A stretch of 64,000 nt of DNA, taken from CAZWSX01 sp964636985 (GTDB lineage Bacteria > Planctomycetota > Planctomycetia > Pirellulales > Pirellulaceae). This document shows positions 7,807-16,417 of the stretch, one piece after another. A program made the translations under genes and the position numbers. Below the pieces are notes generated by a model. That model saw only the letters and a list, made by a program, of their open reading frames with translations, made no database searches and had not been told where the DNA came from. The number at the start of each line of letters is the position of its first letter. Within the stretch, counting starts at the first letter, position 1. The stretch covers positions 82,478 to 146,477 of the forward strand of contig CAZWSX010000019.1 of the NCBI GenBank assembly GCA_964636985.1. Direction: 5' to 3'.

Positions 7807-9519
7807 CTATTTGTCCCGCCACGCATGCGATCCGTCTCGAAACAAAGCTTGGTAGATCAGGTAGCACCCAACGGATGCAGCCATCAGAAAGAAAACAGTA
7901 GCGAGCACGAACGAAACGGACGCCATTCGTCCGCCGGTGATGTGCATGAGCACCGACGCCGCGATAATCAGCGATGCTGAGACTAGCGCCGCCGCAATCC
8001 GATTGGCTACTTTCTCAAAGCTCGCCGTCCACGCCTTTTCGTCCAAGGCGTTGACTTTGATCATCAGTTCGTTGTCGGCCAGCTGTTGCGTGATTCGATT
8101 CAGCCGCTTGGGCAAGTCGGACGACAAGTCGGCAAAGTCAAACGCCGCTTGGGTGAACTTGGCAAAAGTCAGCTTTTCGGTGGCCTTGGCCTCGGCAATC
8201 CGCGGACAGAACTTGCGCACGATCTCAGTGAACTGAATTTTGGGGTCAAGACGAAGCAGCGTCTCTTCTACTTGCAATAGTGCTTTGTTGAAAAGCACCA
8301 TTTCCGGCGGCAACGTGAGGCCGTTCTCGCCTGCGGCCGTGAGCAGTTCGATCAAGGCTTGCCCGATGGACGTTCCGGTGCCGCGGCCCATTTCGGATGT
8401 CGCCAGGATTCGGCCGACGACTTGGCGAAAACGATCGAGCCGGAAGCCGTTCTCTTTCTCGCCGATGTCGGCTGCCACGGTAGCCGCCGTATCACCGTCT
8501 CCTTCGCTCATCGCCAGGATCAACATTGAGAGTTGGCTGCGCAACGTCGGCGAAATGCGCACCACCATGCCGCCGTCGAGAATGGCGATCTTGCCGTCAG
8601 GCGTTAGCAGCAAGTTTCCCGGGTGGGGATCGGCGTGGAAAACGGCGTCAATCAAGCATTGCTTGAGATAGGCGTTGACGAGTTGATTCGCCAGGTTGGC
8701 CGTGTCGCGTTCGTTCAGAACGACGCCGCTGATCTTCGAGACGGCCGTTCCGGAGATGAACTCCAGCACAAGCACGCGCTCGCGGACCAGATCGGAAACC
8801 ACCTTGGGAATGATCAGTTGATCGAATTCGACAAGGTTGGCTCGCAATGCGTCCAGATTACGAGCTTCGAGGCGGTAGTCGATTTCCGCCGCAAAGGCTT
8901 GTCGCACCGCCCGCATGAGCGAACCGAACCGCATCTTCTTGCCGATTTCCGTCGTTCGATCGGCCGAGTCGCAGATCTCCGAGAGCACTTCCATTTGCTG
9001 GGCAGATGTTTCGGCAATATTCGGCCGCTGGACTTTGATGACAACGTCCCGACCGTCGCGAAGTTTGCCGCGATGGACCTGGCCAATCGAAGCGCATGCG
9101 AAGGGTTTGGGGTCGAGTTCGGCGAATACCTTGCTCACCGCAACGCCTAACTCGCGTTCAATCACCGTTTGAATGACGTTGAAGGGGAGCGGCTCCACAT
9201 CATCCTGAAGGCGTTCCAAAGCGCGGCAGTATTCTTTTGGAACCAGGTCCCGTCGCGTCGACGCGATCTGTGCGAACTTGATGTAAACAGGTCCCAGAGC
9301 CTCAAGATCCGACGCGAGCAACTCTGCCTTGGTTTCAGTGGTCGTACTGGAGTTCGGTTTCGTATCTTGGTCTCGATCTCTTGGCGAGCCATTGGTATGT
9401 GCCGTCTCGTTCGGCGCCTGTAAGCCCACGAGTTGGCCAAAGCTCCAATGTCCGTGCCGCCAAAGCAGCGACGCGATTTCCGCGTAGCACTTGGCGCGTC
9501 CACCAATGGTCGTCGTCAT
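7807..9519 (-). CDS. ABC1/UbiB (AarF) family atypical kinase
   Basis: A protein of 570 residues from the ATG at 9517-9519 (MTTTIGGRAKCYAEI), which has GAGAGGGG upstream; a TTG seven codons earlier is possible. UbiB-family landmarks appear in order: KFAQIASTRRDLVP (the KxGQ helix, with Ala in place of Gly), ASIGQVHRGKLRDG and VVIKVQRPNI (A-rich loop and catalytic Lys), FHADPHPGNLL, and ILDGGMV (metal-binding Asp). Two C-terminal hydrophobic helices anchor it in the membrane. Relatives support ubiquinone/isoprenoid-lipid metabolism as ATPases. The cytochromes and SDH elsewhere in the window fit with quinone use, but nothing ties this gene to them directly. Confidence 0.9.
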   Translation of the reverse strand: MTTTIGGRAKCYAEIASLLWRHGHWSFGQLVGLQAPNETAHTNGSPRDRDQDTKPNSSTTTETKAELLASDLEALGPVYIKFAQIASTRRDLVPKEYCRALERLQDDVEPLPFNVIQTVIERELGVAVSKVFAELDPKPFACASIGQVHRGKLRDGRDVVIKVQRPNIAETSAQQMEVLSEICDSADRTTEIGKKMRFGSLMRAVRQAFAAEIDYRLEARNLDALRANLVEFDQLIIPKVVSDLVRERVLVLEFISGTAVSKISGVVLNERDTANLANQLVNAYLKQCLIDAVFHADPHPGNLLLTPDGKIAILDGGMVVRISPTLRSQLSMLILAMSEGDGDTAATVAADIGEKENGFRLDRFRQVVGRILATSEMGRGTGTSIGQALIELLTAAGENGLTLPPEMVLFNKALLQVEETLLRLDPKIQFTEIVRKFCPRIAEAKATEKLTFAKFTQAAFDFADLSSDLPKRLNRITQQLADNELMIKVNALDEKAWTASFEKVANRIAAALVSASLIIAASVLMHITGGRMASVSFVLATVFFLMAASVGCYLIYQALFRDGSHAWRDK

Positions 9520-9556
9520 CGTCTGCAACCCCTCTCGCAACGCTTGCTGGCGATCA

Positions 9557-9709
9557 TCAGATGCGGCCGAGCAATACCAAGATTAGGACAATGACGAGAA
9601 CGAGGCCCAAACCACCTGATGGTCCATATCCCCAACCACGGCTGTGTGGCCAAGCGGGCACAGCGCCCAATAGCAACAGGATCAAAATGATCAGCAAAAT
9701 GGTTCCCAT
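9557..9709 (-). CDS. DUF3309-type 50-residue membrane mini-protein
   Basis: A 50-codon frame of MGTILLIILILLLLGAVPAW followed by a short HSRGWGYGPSGGLG turn and a second hydrophobic stretch ending in GRI. This matches the DUF3309 pattern of two hydrophobic segments around a glycine/tryptophan-rich loop. It has a good ribosome site (AGGAAA, upstream of the ATG at 9707-9709). It lies 37 bp upstream of the UbiB-family gene on the same strand. DUF3309 proteins are often near stress genes; the role is unknown. Confidence 0.8.
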   Translation of the reverse strand: MGTILLIILILLLLGAVPAWPHSRGWGYGPSGGLGLVLVIVLILVLLGRI

Positions 9710-9916
9710 AACTTGTTTCCTTTCTTGAATACCGGAGGATGCCTAGACGAATAAGCAAAGCCTGTGCCGTTTTTAGGCGAGCACGATGCGCTCGTTCAGG
9801 TCAGAACACGCGGCGCGCACCGATCAAATCGATCGGCCGCGCAAGGCACTGATGGAAAGCCGTTCACGATGACGCGCGAGCGTACAAAGCGCTGAAGTGC
9901 GGCTGCGAATCAGAGA

Positions 9917-11656
9917 CTAGAAGGCGCCAGGTACCGGGAGCGGCCCTGGAGCGGGCAACGTGTAGGCATGCTCGATGGCTTCGCGGACTTTCTTTCGCGA
10001 TTCGCGCGGGTCGATATCGTCGAGTGCTTCCGCCTGTTCAACCGCGGTGGCAACGTCGTTGTCTCGGATGCTTTCGCGAAGCCACTTGGAGTAATCCCTG
10101 TTCTTACGGTGGAATTCCCAGGTCTCGTCGTCCACACCGTCGGCCAGTTGCAGAAAGATCATCAGGTTCTGCGCCTTGAGCTTGAGTTTGTCCTTCGGCC
10201 CGCGGAAGTAGAAACTGTGCTCCGCGGAGAGTTCCCCTTCCGCATACTTCCTTCGATGGCGACGTCGCTCTTGTTTGCAGGGATGCGCCGCGATTCGGAT
10301 GGGCTGCGACTGCTCGTTCCGATTCCAAAGCAATACTTCACCTCGACTTAGAGGCTTATTGTCCGTGGCAGGCGGCGGCACATTGCCCACAACGGCGAAT
10401 TGCTGCAGCAGGATTTCCGTTTCGTTGCCGGTGGCCAGTAACGTATCCAGTCCTTGCAGCACAACTCGCGACAGCAAGCCTGGATGAACCGTAATCATCA
10501 ACATGTTGTCGAGCCGGTCGGGCAGCATTGCCTGCGGGGGAATCCACTCGGCCGGCATCAAGTGATGGGCCTCGTCGAGAATCAGCCAGTGCGGGCGACC
10601 TCGCTCTGCGCGCATCTGCAGGAGTTGAGGGAGTAGCGCCAGAAAGAACGGTGGGCGATCCGGGATCGGCAATCCGGTCATGGAGATCACCACGCTCGAT
10701 TCCGCGTCGCTCAGCACTTGTAGCACTTCGCTCACTTGCGGAATGGCGTCGGGGCCTCCCAAGACCACGGCATGGTCGAAGTTCTCATAATCCCCTTCGG
10801 GATCGATCACGCAGACCTGGTACTTGTGGTCGATGGCCGTTTCAATGAAGTGCGTGGCGACGGTCGACTTTCCACTGGCCGAAGGCCCGGCCAGCAGGAT
10901 TCCATGGCCATACGGCGAGAGGTTCACGGGGCCGGCCTCGGTGGTTCCGAGTTCGAAGCCTAACCGTTTCGATCCGGCTGTGATGCCCTTTAAATCGTTG
11001 TCGACAAGCTCATCAATCAGTTGGATGACGCCATGTCCATGATCGAACGGTGTCACCCAATCGGCCGTTTCTTTCACGGCTGGGAGAGCATTGGCCACTG
11101 CGACCGACAGTTCGCACAATTTCAACATCGCGTGGTCGTTTTCTGCATCTCCAATGGCGGCGACGTTATGGCTCGACAGCCCCATTTCCTTCAGGGCAGC
11201 GGTAAGGCCGCTGGCCTTGTTGACGCCCGAGGGGAGGATCATGACCGCCCCTTTGTTGAAGATGACTTGCAATTCAAGGCCGAATTGTTGAATCGCCTCC
11301 AGGGCGGCGTGTTGATAGGGGGCCCATGTAGCGACAACAACGCGTCCGACGGAGAGTCCAGGGCATTGCTTCTGCCGCAGGGCTTCGATGAATTCAGGGG
11401 GAGGCGGCTCCGCTAAAGCGATTTCCTTGTTCGTCGAAGGGTGGTAGAGCAGGGCGCCATTTTCGGCGACCACCCATTCGAATAACTCGAACCGCGAAAA
11501 GATGCGTTGCAAGTCATCGAGTTCTCGCCCTGTTACTAAGATGGCTCTTCGCCCGGTGGCAAGGAGCCGTTCCAAGGCTTGTAGCGTCTCGGGCGCCACA
11601 AAGCCATCGTGCGCCAACGTCCCGTCGTAATCGGTGGCGAGAACATGATAGCGCAT
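9917..11656 (-). CDS. HAD-IIB phosphatase fused to a HerA/DUF87-like P-loop ATPase
   Basis: A protein of 579 residues with two clear enzymatic halves. Residues 1-215 are a HAD hydrolase: DYDGT (9-13, nucleophile Asp9), VTGRELDDL, and GDAENDHAML (169-178). Residues 230-460 are a P-loop ATPase with Walker A AGPSASGKST (256-265), Walker B WLILDEAHHLMPAEW near 357-371, and FxVIDPEGDYE after the first strand as in HerA/DUF87 proteins. A charged C-terminal domain contains FYFRGPKDKLKLKAQNLM and QLADGVDDETW. Known proteins with this architecture are annotated only as HAD hydrolases. The substrate is unknown. The gene stands alone, with 207 bp to the next gene. Confidence 0.85.
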   Translation of the reverse strand: MRYHVLATDYDGTLAHDGFVAPETLQALERLLATGRRAILVTGRELDDLQRIFSRFELFEWVVAENGALLYHPSTNKEIALAEPPPPEFIEALRQKQCPGLSVGRVVVATWAPYQHAALEAIQQFGLELQVIFNKGAVMILPSGVNKASGLTAALKEMGLSSHNVAAIGDAENDHAMLKLCELSVAVANALPAVKETADWVTPFDHGHGVIQLIDELVDNDLKGITAGSKRLGFELGTTEAGPVNLSPYGHGILLAGPSASGKSTVATHFIETAIDHKYQVCVIDPEGDYENFDHAVVLGGPDAIPQVSEVLQVLSDAESSVVISMTGLPIPDRPPFFLALLPQLLQMRAERGRPHWLILDEAHHLMPAEWIPPQAMLPDRLDNMLMITVHPGLLSRVVLQGLDTLLATGNETEILLQQFAVVGNVPPPATDNKPLSRGEVLLWNRNEQSQPIRIAAHPCKQERRRHRRKYAEGELSAEHSFYFRGPKDKLKLKAQNLMIFLQLADGVDDETWEFHRKNRDYSKWLRESIRDNDVATAVEQAEALDDIDPRESRKKVREAIEHAYTLPAPGPLPVPGAF

Positions 11657-11770
11657 GGTGGCCGCCTTATGGATCTAGGAGGAGAATCGAACCGCCCGGA
11701 CCACCGTTACCGGTGCTCCGAGCAAGTCATTGCCGACAAGCGACGGCATGGTCGTCAAGCTGACCAACCT

Positions 11771-12307
11771 TCAGGAATGCGAGTCATGCCCGCCGTCGTC
11801 ATGGTGTTCTCGCGCGGCGAAGACGCGCTCGTAGGCATCCTTCACCGCCGCTCGTGCCTGTTCCCACGAGAGCGTGCTTTTGTTCATCAGAAGCACTTCT
11901 TCGTTCCAGCGCCTTTCGAGTTCGATTTCTCGTTCAGCGAACGATCGATCGGGCTCGTACACCGACCATCCGAAGCGATAGGCCGTTTCGTAGCTTTCGT
12001 AAGGGACTTCTGGTTTGAAGTAAGGACGCGACGAATAGTGCGATCGCCAATATGCCGTTTCTACGGTGGGATCGATGTACTCGGCCACGGCCTTGCCGGT
12101 GTAGGCGCCGATCAAACCGCCTGCGACTGCGCCGACGACGGTCCCAATGGGGCCGGCGACGGTTCCCGCGACCGCGCCTGCGGTGACGCCGGCGATTGCG
12201 GCGCCCACTGCCGTACCCACAGGGTGCGCCCCTTTTTCGCCCGTGAGGGGATCTTCGTGTCGCACTACGTTCTTGTTGTTCTCGTCGAGTTGCGTTTCAG
12301 TCGACAT
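11771..12307 (-). CDS. glycine-zipper protein
   Basis: A protein of 178 residues from the ATG at 12305-12307 with GGGAGG ten bases upstream; a longer in-frame ORF has no ribosome site. After a polar start (MSTETQLDENNKN) comes a glycine-zipper hydrophobic region of alternating Gly/Ala/Val (HPVGTAVGAAIAGVTAGAVA and on to GLIGAYTGKAVAEYIDP). A charged C-terminal half follows with AYRFGWSVYEPDRSF and a His/Asp tail (EHHDDGGHDSHS). Similar proteins occur in bacterial stress loci. The zipper may insert into or associate with membranes. Confidence 0.8.
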   Translation of the reverse strand: MSTETQLDENNKNVVRHEDPLTGEKGAHPVGTAVGAAIAGVTAGAVAGTVAGPIGTVVGAVAGGLIGAYTGKAVAEYIDPTVETAYWRSHYSSRPYFKPEVPYESYETAYRFGWSVYEPDRSFAEREIELERRWNEEVLLMNKSTLSWEQARAAVKDAYERVFAAREHHDDGGHDSHS

Positions 12308-12663
12308 GGCGTTGCCTCCCAAGCGGAGCGATACGTCTTCGTGATCGAAGAACTCCAAGAAAGGAGAGAAGCAAGTGCTGTGCCACGCGCACCTATTGCC
12401 GGCGAATCGCGGTGAAAGTGTGCGAATGGAGGCCGCATTGGCCGGAAAACGACCAACGCAGCTCATCCGCCTGAAGGCCAACACAACCGCGAGAGTGATA
12501 CATCTGTCAAGAACGCAATCGTGACGACAAGACACGGAACTTCGATTACAGCGAAGAAGGATCGAATGCCGCGCGGACCGATGAGTCCTTGCTGCTTGCG
12601 CTCGAACGAACGCCGAAAGGGGAACGGCATCATCGCCGACCCGTTTCTCTTTCGAACAAGAAC
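12308..12663. other. intergenic, 356 bp, no gene seen
   Basis: This stretch lies between the start of the glycine-zipper gene and the stop of the metallopeptidase gene, both on the minus strand. It should hold the promoter of the former. I see no credible small ORF with a ribosome site, no RNA gene and no strong terminator. Confidence 0.5.
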
Positions 12664-13731
12664 TTAGACGATCGGCGCGACTGCCGCCTCCGGCGCGGGC
12701 GAATCGGCGCTAACCGCGGCAGGCATCCGGAGCTGATGGACAAACGCGAGCTTGCGAAGAACCAAAGGAGAAAATGTCTCCGGCAAGAGTGGCGCCAAAC
12801 CAAGATCCAGGTTGAACTCGCTCACCATGATGGCGATTTGCAAAGTGCGCTGGACGATCGATTCGATTGAAGCTTTGGGGCCGATATCAATGTTCATCAC
12901 CTTTTGATCGTTCGCCGTGACTGCGATCGCCATCAAGTCGAGATAGGCATTTACCGTCTCGGCAAAGTCCTCGCAGGGGTGCATGCTCGCATACGCGCTC
13001 ACGTGCGACTCGTGCCAGTTGGGGGGCGGCCCTTCGTCATAGTGCCGCTGCTTCGCCGCTTCGTAATCGGCCCCGTAATCGCCGAAGAGATTCAAGTACT
13101 CCTCGGCATAACGTGGCTGTACGAAGGCCCAGTCGATGTAGTGGCCGATCTCGTGGCGAAAGTGTCCGATCAACGTTCGCTGGGGCTCGCGCAGAAGGAC
13201 GCGGGTCGTTTCCCGGTAGACACTGTCGGCTTCGCGAATGTTGACGGTGATAACACCTTCCGCATGGCCGGTGTAGATGGGAACGACGTTGCCTGCTTCG
13301 TCTTTGCCGTCGGCCATGAAGCGGAATCGAAGTGGATAAAGGTTCAAGTCGACTGAGTCGCCAAACGGAGGAAGTCCGAGTTCCTCCAGCTGGATCAGAA
13401 GCCGCCGCTTGGCCCGTTCGAGTTCCGCCCAATAGGCTTGATGGAGCGGCTCGCTAAGATCCGGAACCACTTCCGTATAGCGGCACCACTCGCACAACTC
13501 ATCGCCTGCCAGCGGCACCATCGACATGCAGACGCCCGTTTCGCGGTTTTTGCAGGGACGGACTTCGCTCTGGCAACCGAGTCGATCGCACGTCAGCCCG
13601 CCGTCGTCTTTGGCGGAGAAGCTGGCCTCATCCCGGCAGCAACCACACAGGCCAAGCGTTTTGCCGCAGGTGATGCAAAGCTGATTGTTGAAAAAGATAA
13701 TTCCACCACATTGGCAGCGGCTCGTTTTCAT
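12664..13731 (-). CDS. putative zinc-binding metallopeptidase with N-terminal zinc ribbons
   Basis: A protein of 355 residues from the ATG at 13729-13731 (MKTSRCQCGG). The first 83 residues hold repeated Cys pairs (CQC, CITCGKTLGLCGCC, CEWC), as expected of zinc-ribbon knuckles. The catalytic motif HEIGHYID is at 193-200 (HExxH), with a likely third ligand in HPCEDFAETVNAYLD about 60 residues later. This matches the family annotated as 'putative zinc-binding metallopeptidase'. No signal peptide is visible, so it is cytosolic. It lies just downstream of the DUF2383 gene in a group of stress-type genes. Confidence 0.85.
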   Translation of the reverse strand: MKTSRCQCGGIIFFNNQLCITCGKTLGLCGCCRDEASFSAKDDGGLTCDRLGCQSEVRPCKNRETGVCMSMVPLAGDELCEWCRYTEVVPDLSEPLHQAYWAELERAKRRLLIQLEELGLPPFGDSVDLNLYPLRFRFMADGKDEAGNVVPIYTGHAEGVITVNIREADSVYRETTRVLLREPQRTLIGHFRHEIGHYIDWAFVQPRYAEEYLNLFGDYGADYEAAKQRHYDEGPPPNWHESHVSAYASMHPCEDFAETVNAYLDLMAIAVTANDQKVMNIDIGPKASIESIVQRTLQIAIMVSEFNLDLGLAPLLPETFSPLVLRKLAFVHQLRMPAAVSADSPAPEAAVAPIV

Positions 13732-13870
13732 AATGCTCGATCGAAATGGGTAGAAAGGCGAAATGCTTAAAAGACGAGGCAACTTCGCCGTGACAAATCG
13801 TCACGCTCGAAATTGCCTCGCGCAGTTTCGTGGATGTGGTTCAGCTGCTTCAAAACTCGAACCTGGCCGG

Positions 13871-14344
13871 CTAGGCGGAATCGCACTTGCCTTGAAAGGC
13901 ATGCACTTTCGCCAGCGATGTATGGATCGCAGCCAGGTGCCGTCGCAGCGTGGGAACGCATTCGCAAGCCCCGAGTTCTTGGATCGCGTCGTCGTATTTT
14001 CCCTTTACGTATTCTTCGCCGCGGATCACTTCGTCGAGCATCGCTTTGTTGCCGCCGCCGAAGGTGGCTCGCAGGTCCATCCAGGCACGATGAACAGCAG
14101 CCGCCATCGATCCCGATTTTTCGGGTTCTTCATGGTTGCCCGCAACTAAGGCTTGAAGTTCCATCGCTTGCCGGTCTCGTTCGACGGCAATTTGCGACAG
14201 CATCCGGCTCATCTCGGTCCCGCTCCCCTTGTCCATGTCCTCGACCGCTTCGCGAAACCCATCGCGGCTGTCGATATTCAGGCTGATCAGGCTTTGGAGG
14301 TAATCGATCGACTTCTGCGGCAGCTTGTAAGTTGTGGTGGCCAT
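13871..14344 (-). CDS. PA2169/DUF2383 family four-helix-bundle protein
   Basis: A protein of 157 residues, typical for DUF2383. It opens with KSIDYLQSLISLNIDSRDGF, characteristic of the family, and continues with MAAAVHRAWMDLRATFGGGN and AMLDEVIRGEEYVKGKYDDA. Conserved Glu/Asp/His residues resemble a ferritin-like helical bundle. The ATG (14342-14344) has AAGGAGCC upstream. The function is unknown; relatives are often stress-induced. Confidence 0.88.
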   Translation of the reverse strand: MATTTYKLPQKSIDYLQSLISLNIDSRDGFREAVEDMDKGSGTEMSRMLSQIAVERDRQAMELQALVAGNHEEPEKSGSMAAAVHRAWMDLRATFGGGNKAMLDEVIRGEEYVKGKYDDAIQELGACECVPTLRRHLAAIHTSLAKVHAFQGKCDSA

Positions 14345-14737
14345 TGCGTGGCTCCTTAACTGGGTGTCGCTTGATTGGCAGTGCCTGTGACAAGCCCACC
14401 CGTGACTTCGTCCAGGCTTCGAAGATTTAGCTCGGAGCTATAAGTGTTGCAATTTGCGGGCCAACGGAACTTGATGTCGGGCAAGTCGCACTTCATCGAT
14501 CGCCAAGGAGCGTGCCCACGAGATCTAAATGGCGAGCGACGCCCGTGTGACTTTCCAGCGATCACGTTGGTCTTGAATCGAGCGCTCGTCCCAAAGTGAT
14601 GGGGCTCAAGAGAAACTTGGCGGGGAACTGATGACCCATCTAACCAGTTGCTTTCCGCGGCATAAAAGTTGCGTCAGCTGTCCGTAGGGTCAAGAACACG
14701 AAGTGGTCACCTGTCTTTGACACCTTGAGGCTGAGTC
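14345..14737. other. divergent intergenic region, 393 bp
   Basis: This lies between the minus-strand DUF2383 gene and the plus-strand PP2C gene, so it should carry both promoters. I see no convincing ORF, RNA gene or repeat. The PP2C ribosome site (TTGAGG, seven bases before the ATG) is at its right end. Confidence 0.5.
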
Positions 14738-15673
14738 ATGAAATGCATCGTCGACAGTTTTGGCGCATCGGATATCGGTCGTAGACGATCCGAAAACCAA
14801 GATCAATTTCTCATCGCCGACCTGGAGCGGGCGGTTCACACACGCCAATCGACGCTCCCGCGTGGCGGAAATGGGTACTGGTATAGCGATCCCAAGGGGC
14901 AGCTTTTTGTCGTGGCCGACGGCATGGGCGGGCATAACGCGGGAACTCGCGCGAGCGAACTTGCGATCCACGGAATTGTTCGCTTTGTCGCCGACGGGCT
15001 CAACTGGCCCGAGTTCGATGGAGGCTTTTCTCCCTCCGAGGTAAAGATCGATCGCGCACTCGACTTGGCACAAGACCTTATCGTGAACGAATCGCGCGAG
15101 CATCCCGATCGCCATGGAATGGGAACGACGGCGACCCTGGCGCTAGTGTACTGGCCGCACCTTTTCCTAGCGCACGTCGGCGACAGCGGTTGCTACCTCT
15201 TTCGCGAGGGTGCCTTACAGAAGTTGACGACCGATCACACCTTAGCATCGCTTGTCGCCAAGACTGGCTCCCGCGCCGACGCTGATGCGGAAGCGACCTT
15301 GCAGGCGAGCGTCGGCCACATCATCTACAACGCCCTCGGCGGGGCCCACGCTGACTTCGAGCCGGAAATCGCACACATCGCTTTGCAGTCAGGCGATGCG
15401 ATCCTGCTATGTAGCGATGGATTGACGCGGCACATTCGCACGAAGGAGATCGCCGCGGAACTCGCTCAAGGCAACCCAGCGGCGTACTCGGTGAAGGAGT
15501 TGATTGAATTAGCGAACGCGCGCGGTGGTGAAGACAACACGACCGTCGTGATCGCTAGATTTCTGGCTAATCAAAGTTTTAGCCCCAAGCGGTCGAGATC
15601 TTCGGTGGTAGCACTTGAGGCGGCGCCGGGAGAAACCAGCGGGCAATCCTCGCTGGGCGTATTTTCCGGCTAG
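14738..15673 (+). CDS. PP2C-family Ser/Thr protein phosphatase
   Basis: A protein of 311 residues carrying the PP2C metal-binding and catalytic motifs in order: RRSENQDQFLIAD (motif 1), VVADGMGGHNAG (metal Asp), HGMGTTATLALV, LAHVGDSGCYLFREG, LLCSDGLTRHI (metal Asp) and RGGEDNTTVVIARF. There is no signal peptide or membrane segment, so it is cytosolic. It would reverse Ser/Thr phosphorylation by Hanks-type kinases, which are numerous in planctomycetes; no partner kinase is encoded nearby. It converges on the chemotaxis operon, separated from it by four tandem inverted repeats. Confidence 0.92.
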   Translation: MKCIVDSFGASDIGRRRSENQDQFLIADLERAVHTRQSTLPRGGNGYWYSDPKGQLFVVADGMGGHNAGTRASELAIHGIVRFVADGLNWPEFDGGFSPSEVKIDRALDLAQDLIVNESREHPDRHGMGTTATLALVYWPHLFLAHVGDSGCYLFREGALQKLTTDHTLASLVAKTGSRADADAEATLQASVGHIIYNALGGAHADFEPEIAHIALQSGDAILLCSDGLTRHIRTKEIAAELAQGNPAAYSVKELIELANARGGEDNTTVVIARFLANQSFSPKRSRSSVVALEAAPGETSGQSSLGVFSG

Positions 15674-15754
15674 ACACGCATCGAAGTGTAATACGCGACG
15701 CGATAAGACTTGACCTACCGATGGGTAATGAGGTCGTTTTCGCAGTACTCAGAG

Positions 15755-15874
15755 GCTGTCCGAAATCTTGTTTCGGATAGCTTCGTGACGACCTGGAGGG
15801 TCGTCGCAACGTCAAAACACCGAAGGTTTTTGACGTTGTTCCATTCGAAAATCGGCATGATGCCGATTTTCGAA
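15755..15874. repeat. four back-to-back inverted repeats between convergent genes
   Basis: Four distinct hairpins follow one another with almost no spacer. IR1 is 15755-15781 (core TCCGAAA/TTTCGGA). IR2 is 15787-15805 (GACGACC/GGTCGTC). IR3 is 15807-15838 (CAACGTCAAAA/TTTTGACGTTG). IR4 is 15844-15874, with perfect 14-bp arms TTCGAAAATCGGCA and their complement around a 3-base loop. They fill the gap between the PP2C and cheX stops. They may act as a bidirectional transcription barrier or be the remnant of a mobile element. None has a classical T tract after it. Confidence 0.8.
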
Positions 15875-15881
15875 CCGTCTC

Positions 15882-16361
15882 TCAGTGACCGGGGTCATGC
15901 CGCCCCGCTTCGCCCGCGGTGTCTTTCTCCCAGATTTTGACTCGCACTGGATTGCCCTCGGAAAGAAAGTGCGACTCGCAAACCAGCAACGAGTTAGCGA
16001 GTCGTAGGTCAACGCGGTCCCCTGCGCTCACGCATGGCAGGGCGAGGCTGGATGGGCCTGGCACCAGGCTTTTGATGTTACCGCCAACGATGTTGGTTAG
16101 TTCGGCTAACACGTCGCACACGTCCTCTTCGGAAACCGCGTGGTCATCGTCGGCCAGCATTCTGCGGGCGGCTTTCAACGCGGCGCCGTGGGAAGCTTGC
16201 AAAACGACCACGCCGGTCCACTCGCCCGAAATCGAGATCGCGCCCAGCAGTTGCTTGTCGTCGCGCCACTCTCCCTCGGAGACCGGCTCAATAGGGAGTC
16301 CGAGCACGCAATCCCATACGTTGCGAACGATTTCGTGCACATCATCAGTTGCACAGCACAT
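15882..16361 (-). CDS. cheX: CheX-like chemotaxis protein
   Basis: A protein of 159 residues from the ATG at 16359-16361, chosen for GGAG seven bases upstream; a longer frame overlapping cheR lacks a clear site. The CheX/CheC-like fold is indicated by WTGVVVLQASHGAALKAARR, by the family-typical DVLAELTNIVGGNIKSLVPG, and by LALPCVSAG. CheX is a CheY-P phosphatase; the second segment contains the Glu and Asn expected of its catalytic motif (E-x2-N). It is the last gene of the chemotaxis operon, where it would terminate the CheY signal. Confidence 0.8.
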   Translation of the reverse strand: MCCATDDVHEIVRNVWDCVLGLPIEPVSEGEWRDDKQLLGAISISGEWTGVVVLQASHGAALKAARRMLADDDHAVSEEDVCDVLAELTNIVGGNIKSLVPGPSSLALPCVSAGDRVDLRLANSLLVCESHFLSEGNPVRVKIWEKDTAGEAGRHDPGH

Positions 16362-16417
16362 CTTCACGCTCCGATTCAAAAAAGGCCCGTCCACGTTCGG
16401 CAATCGATCGTGAGGGC

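Noticed and set aside
15755..15874. CRISPR array
   Set aside because: Four repeats have different sequences and no spacer pattern, and no cas genes are present.
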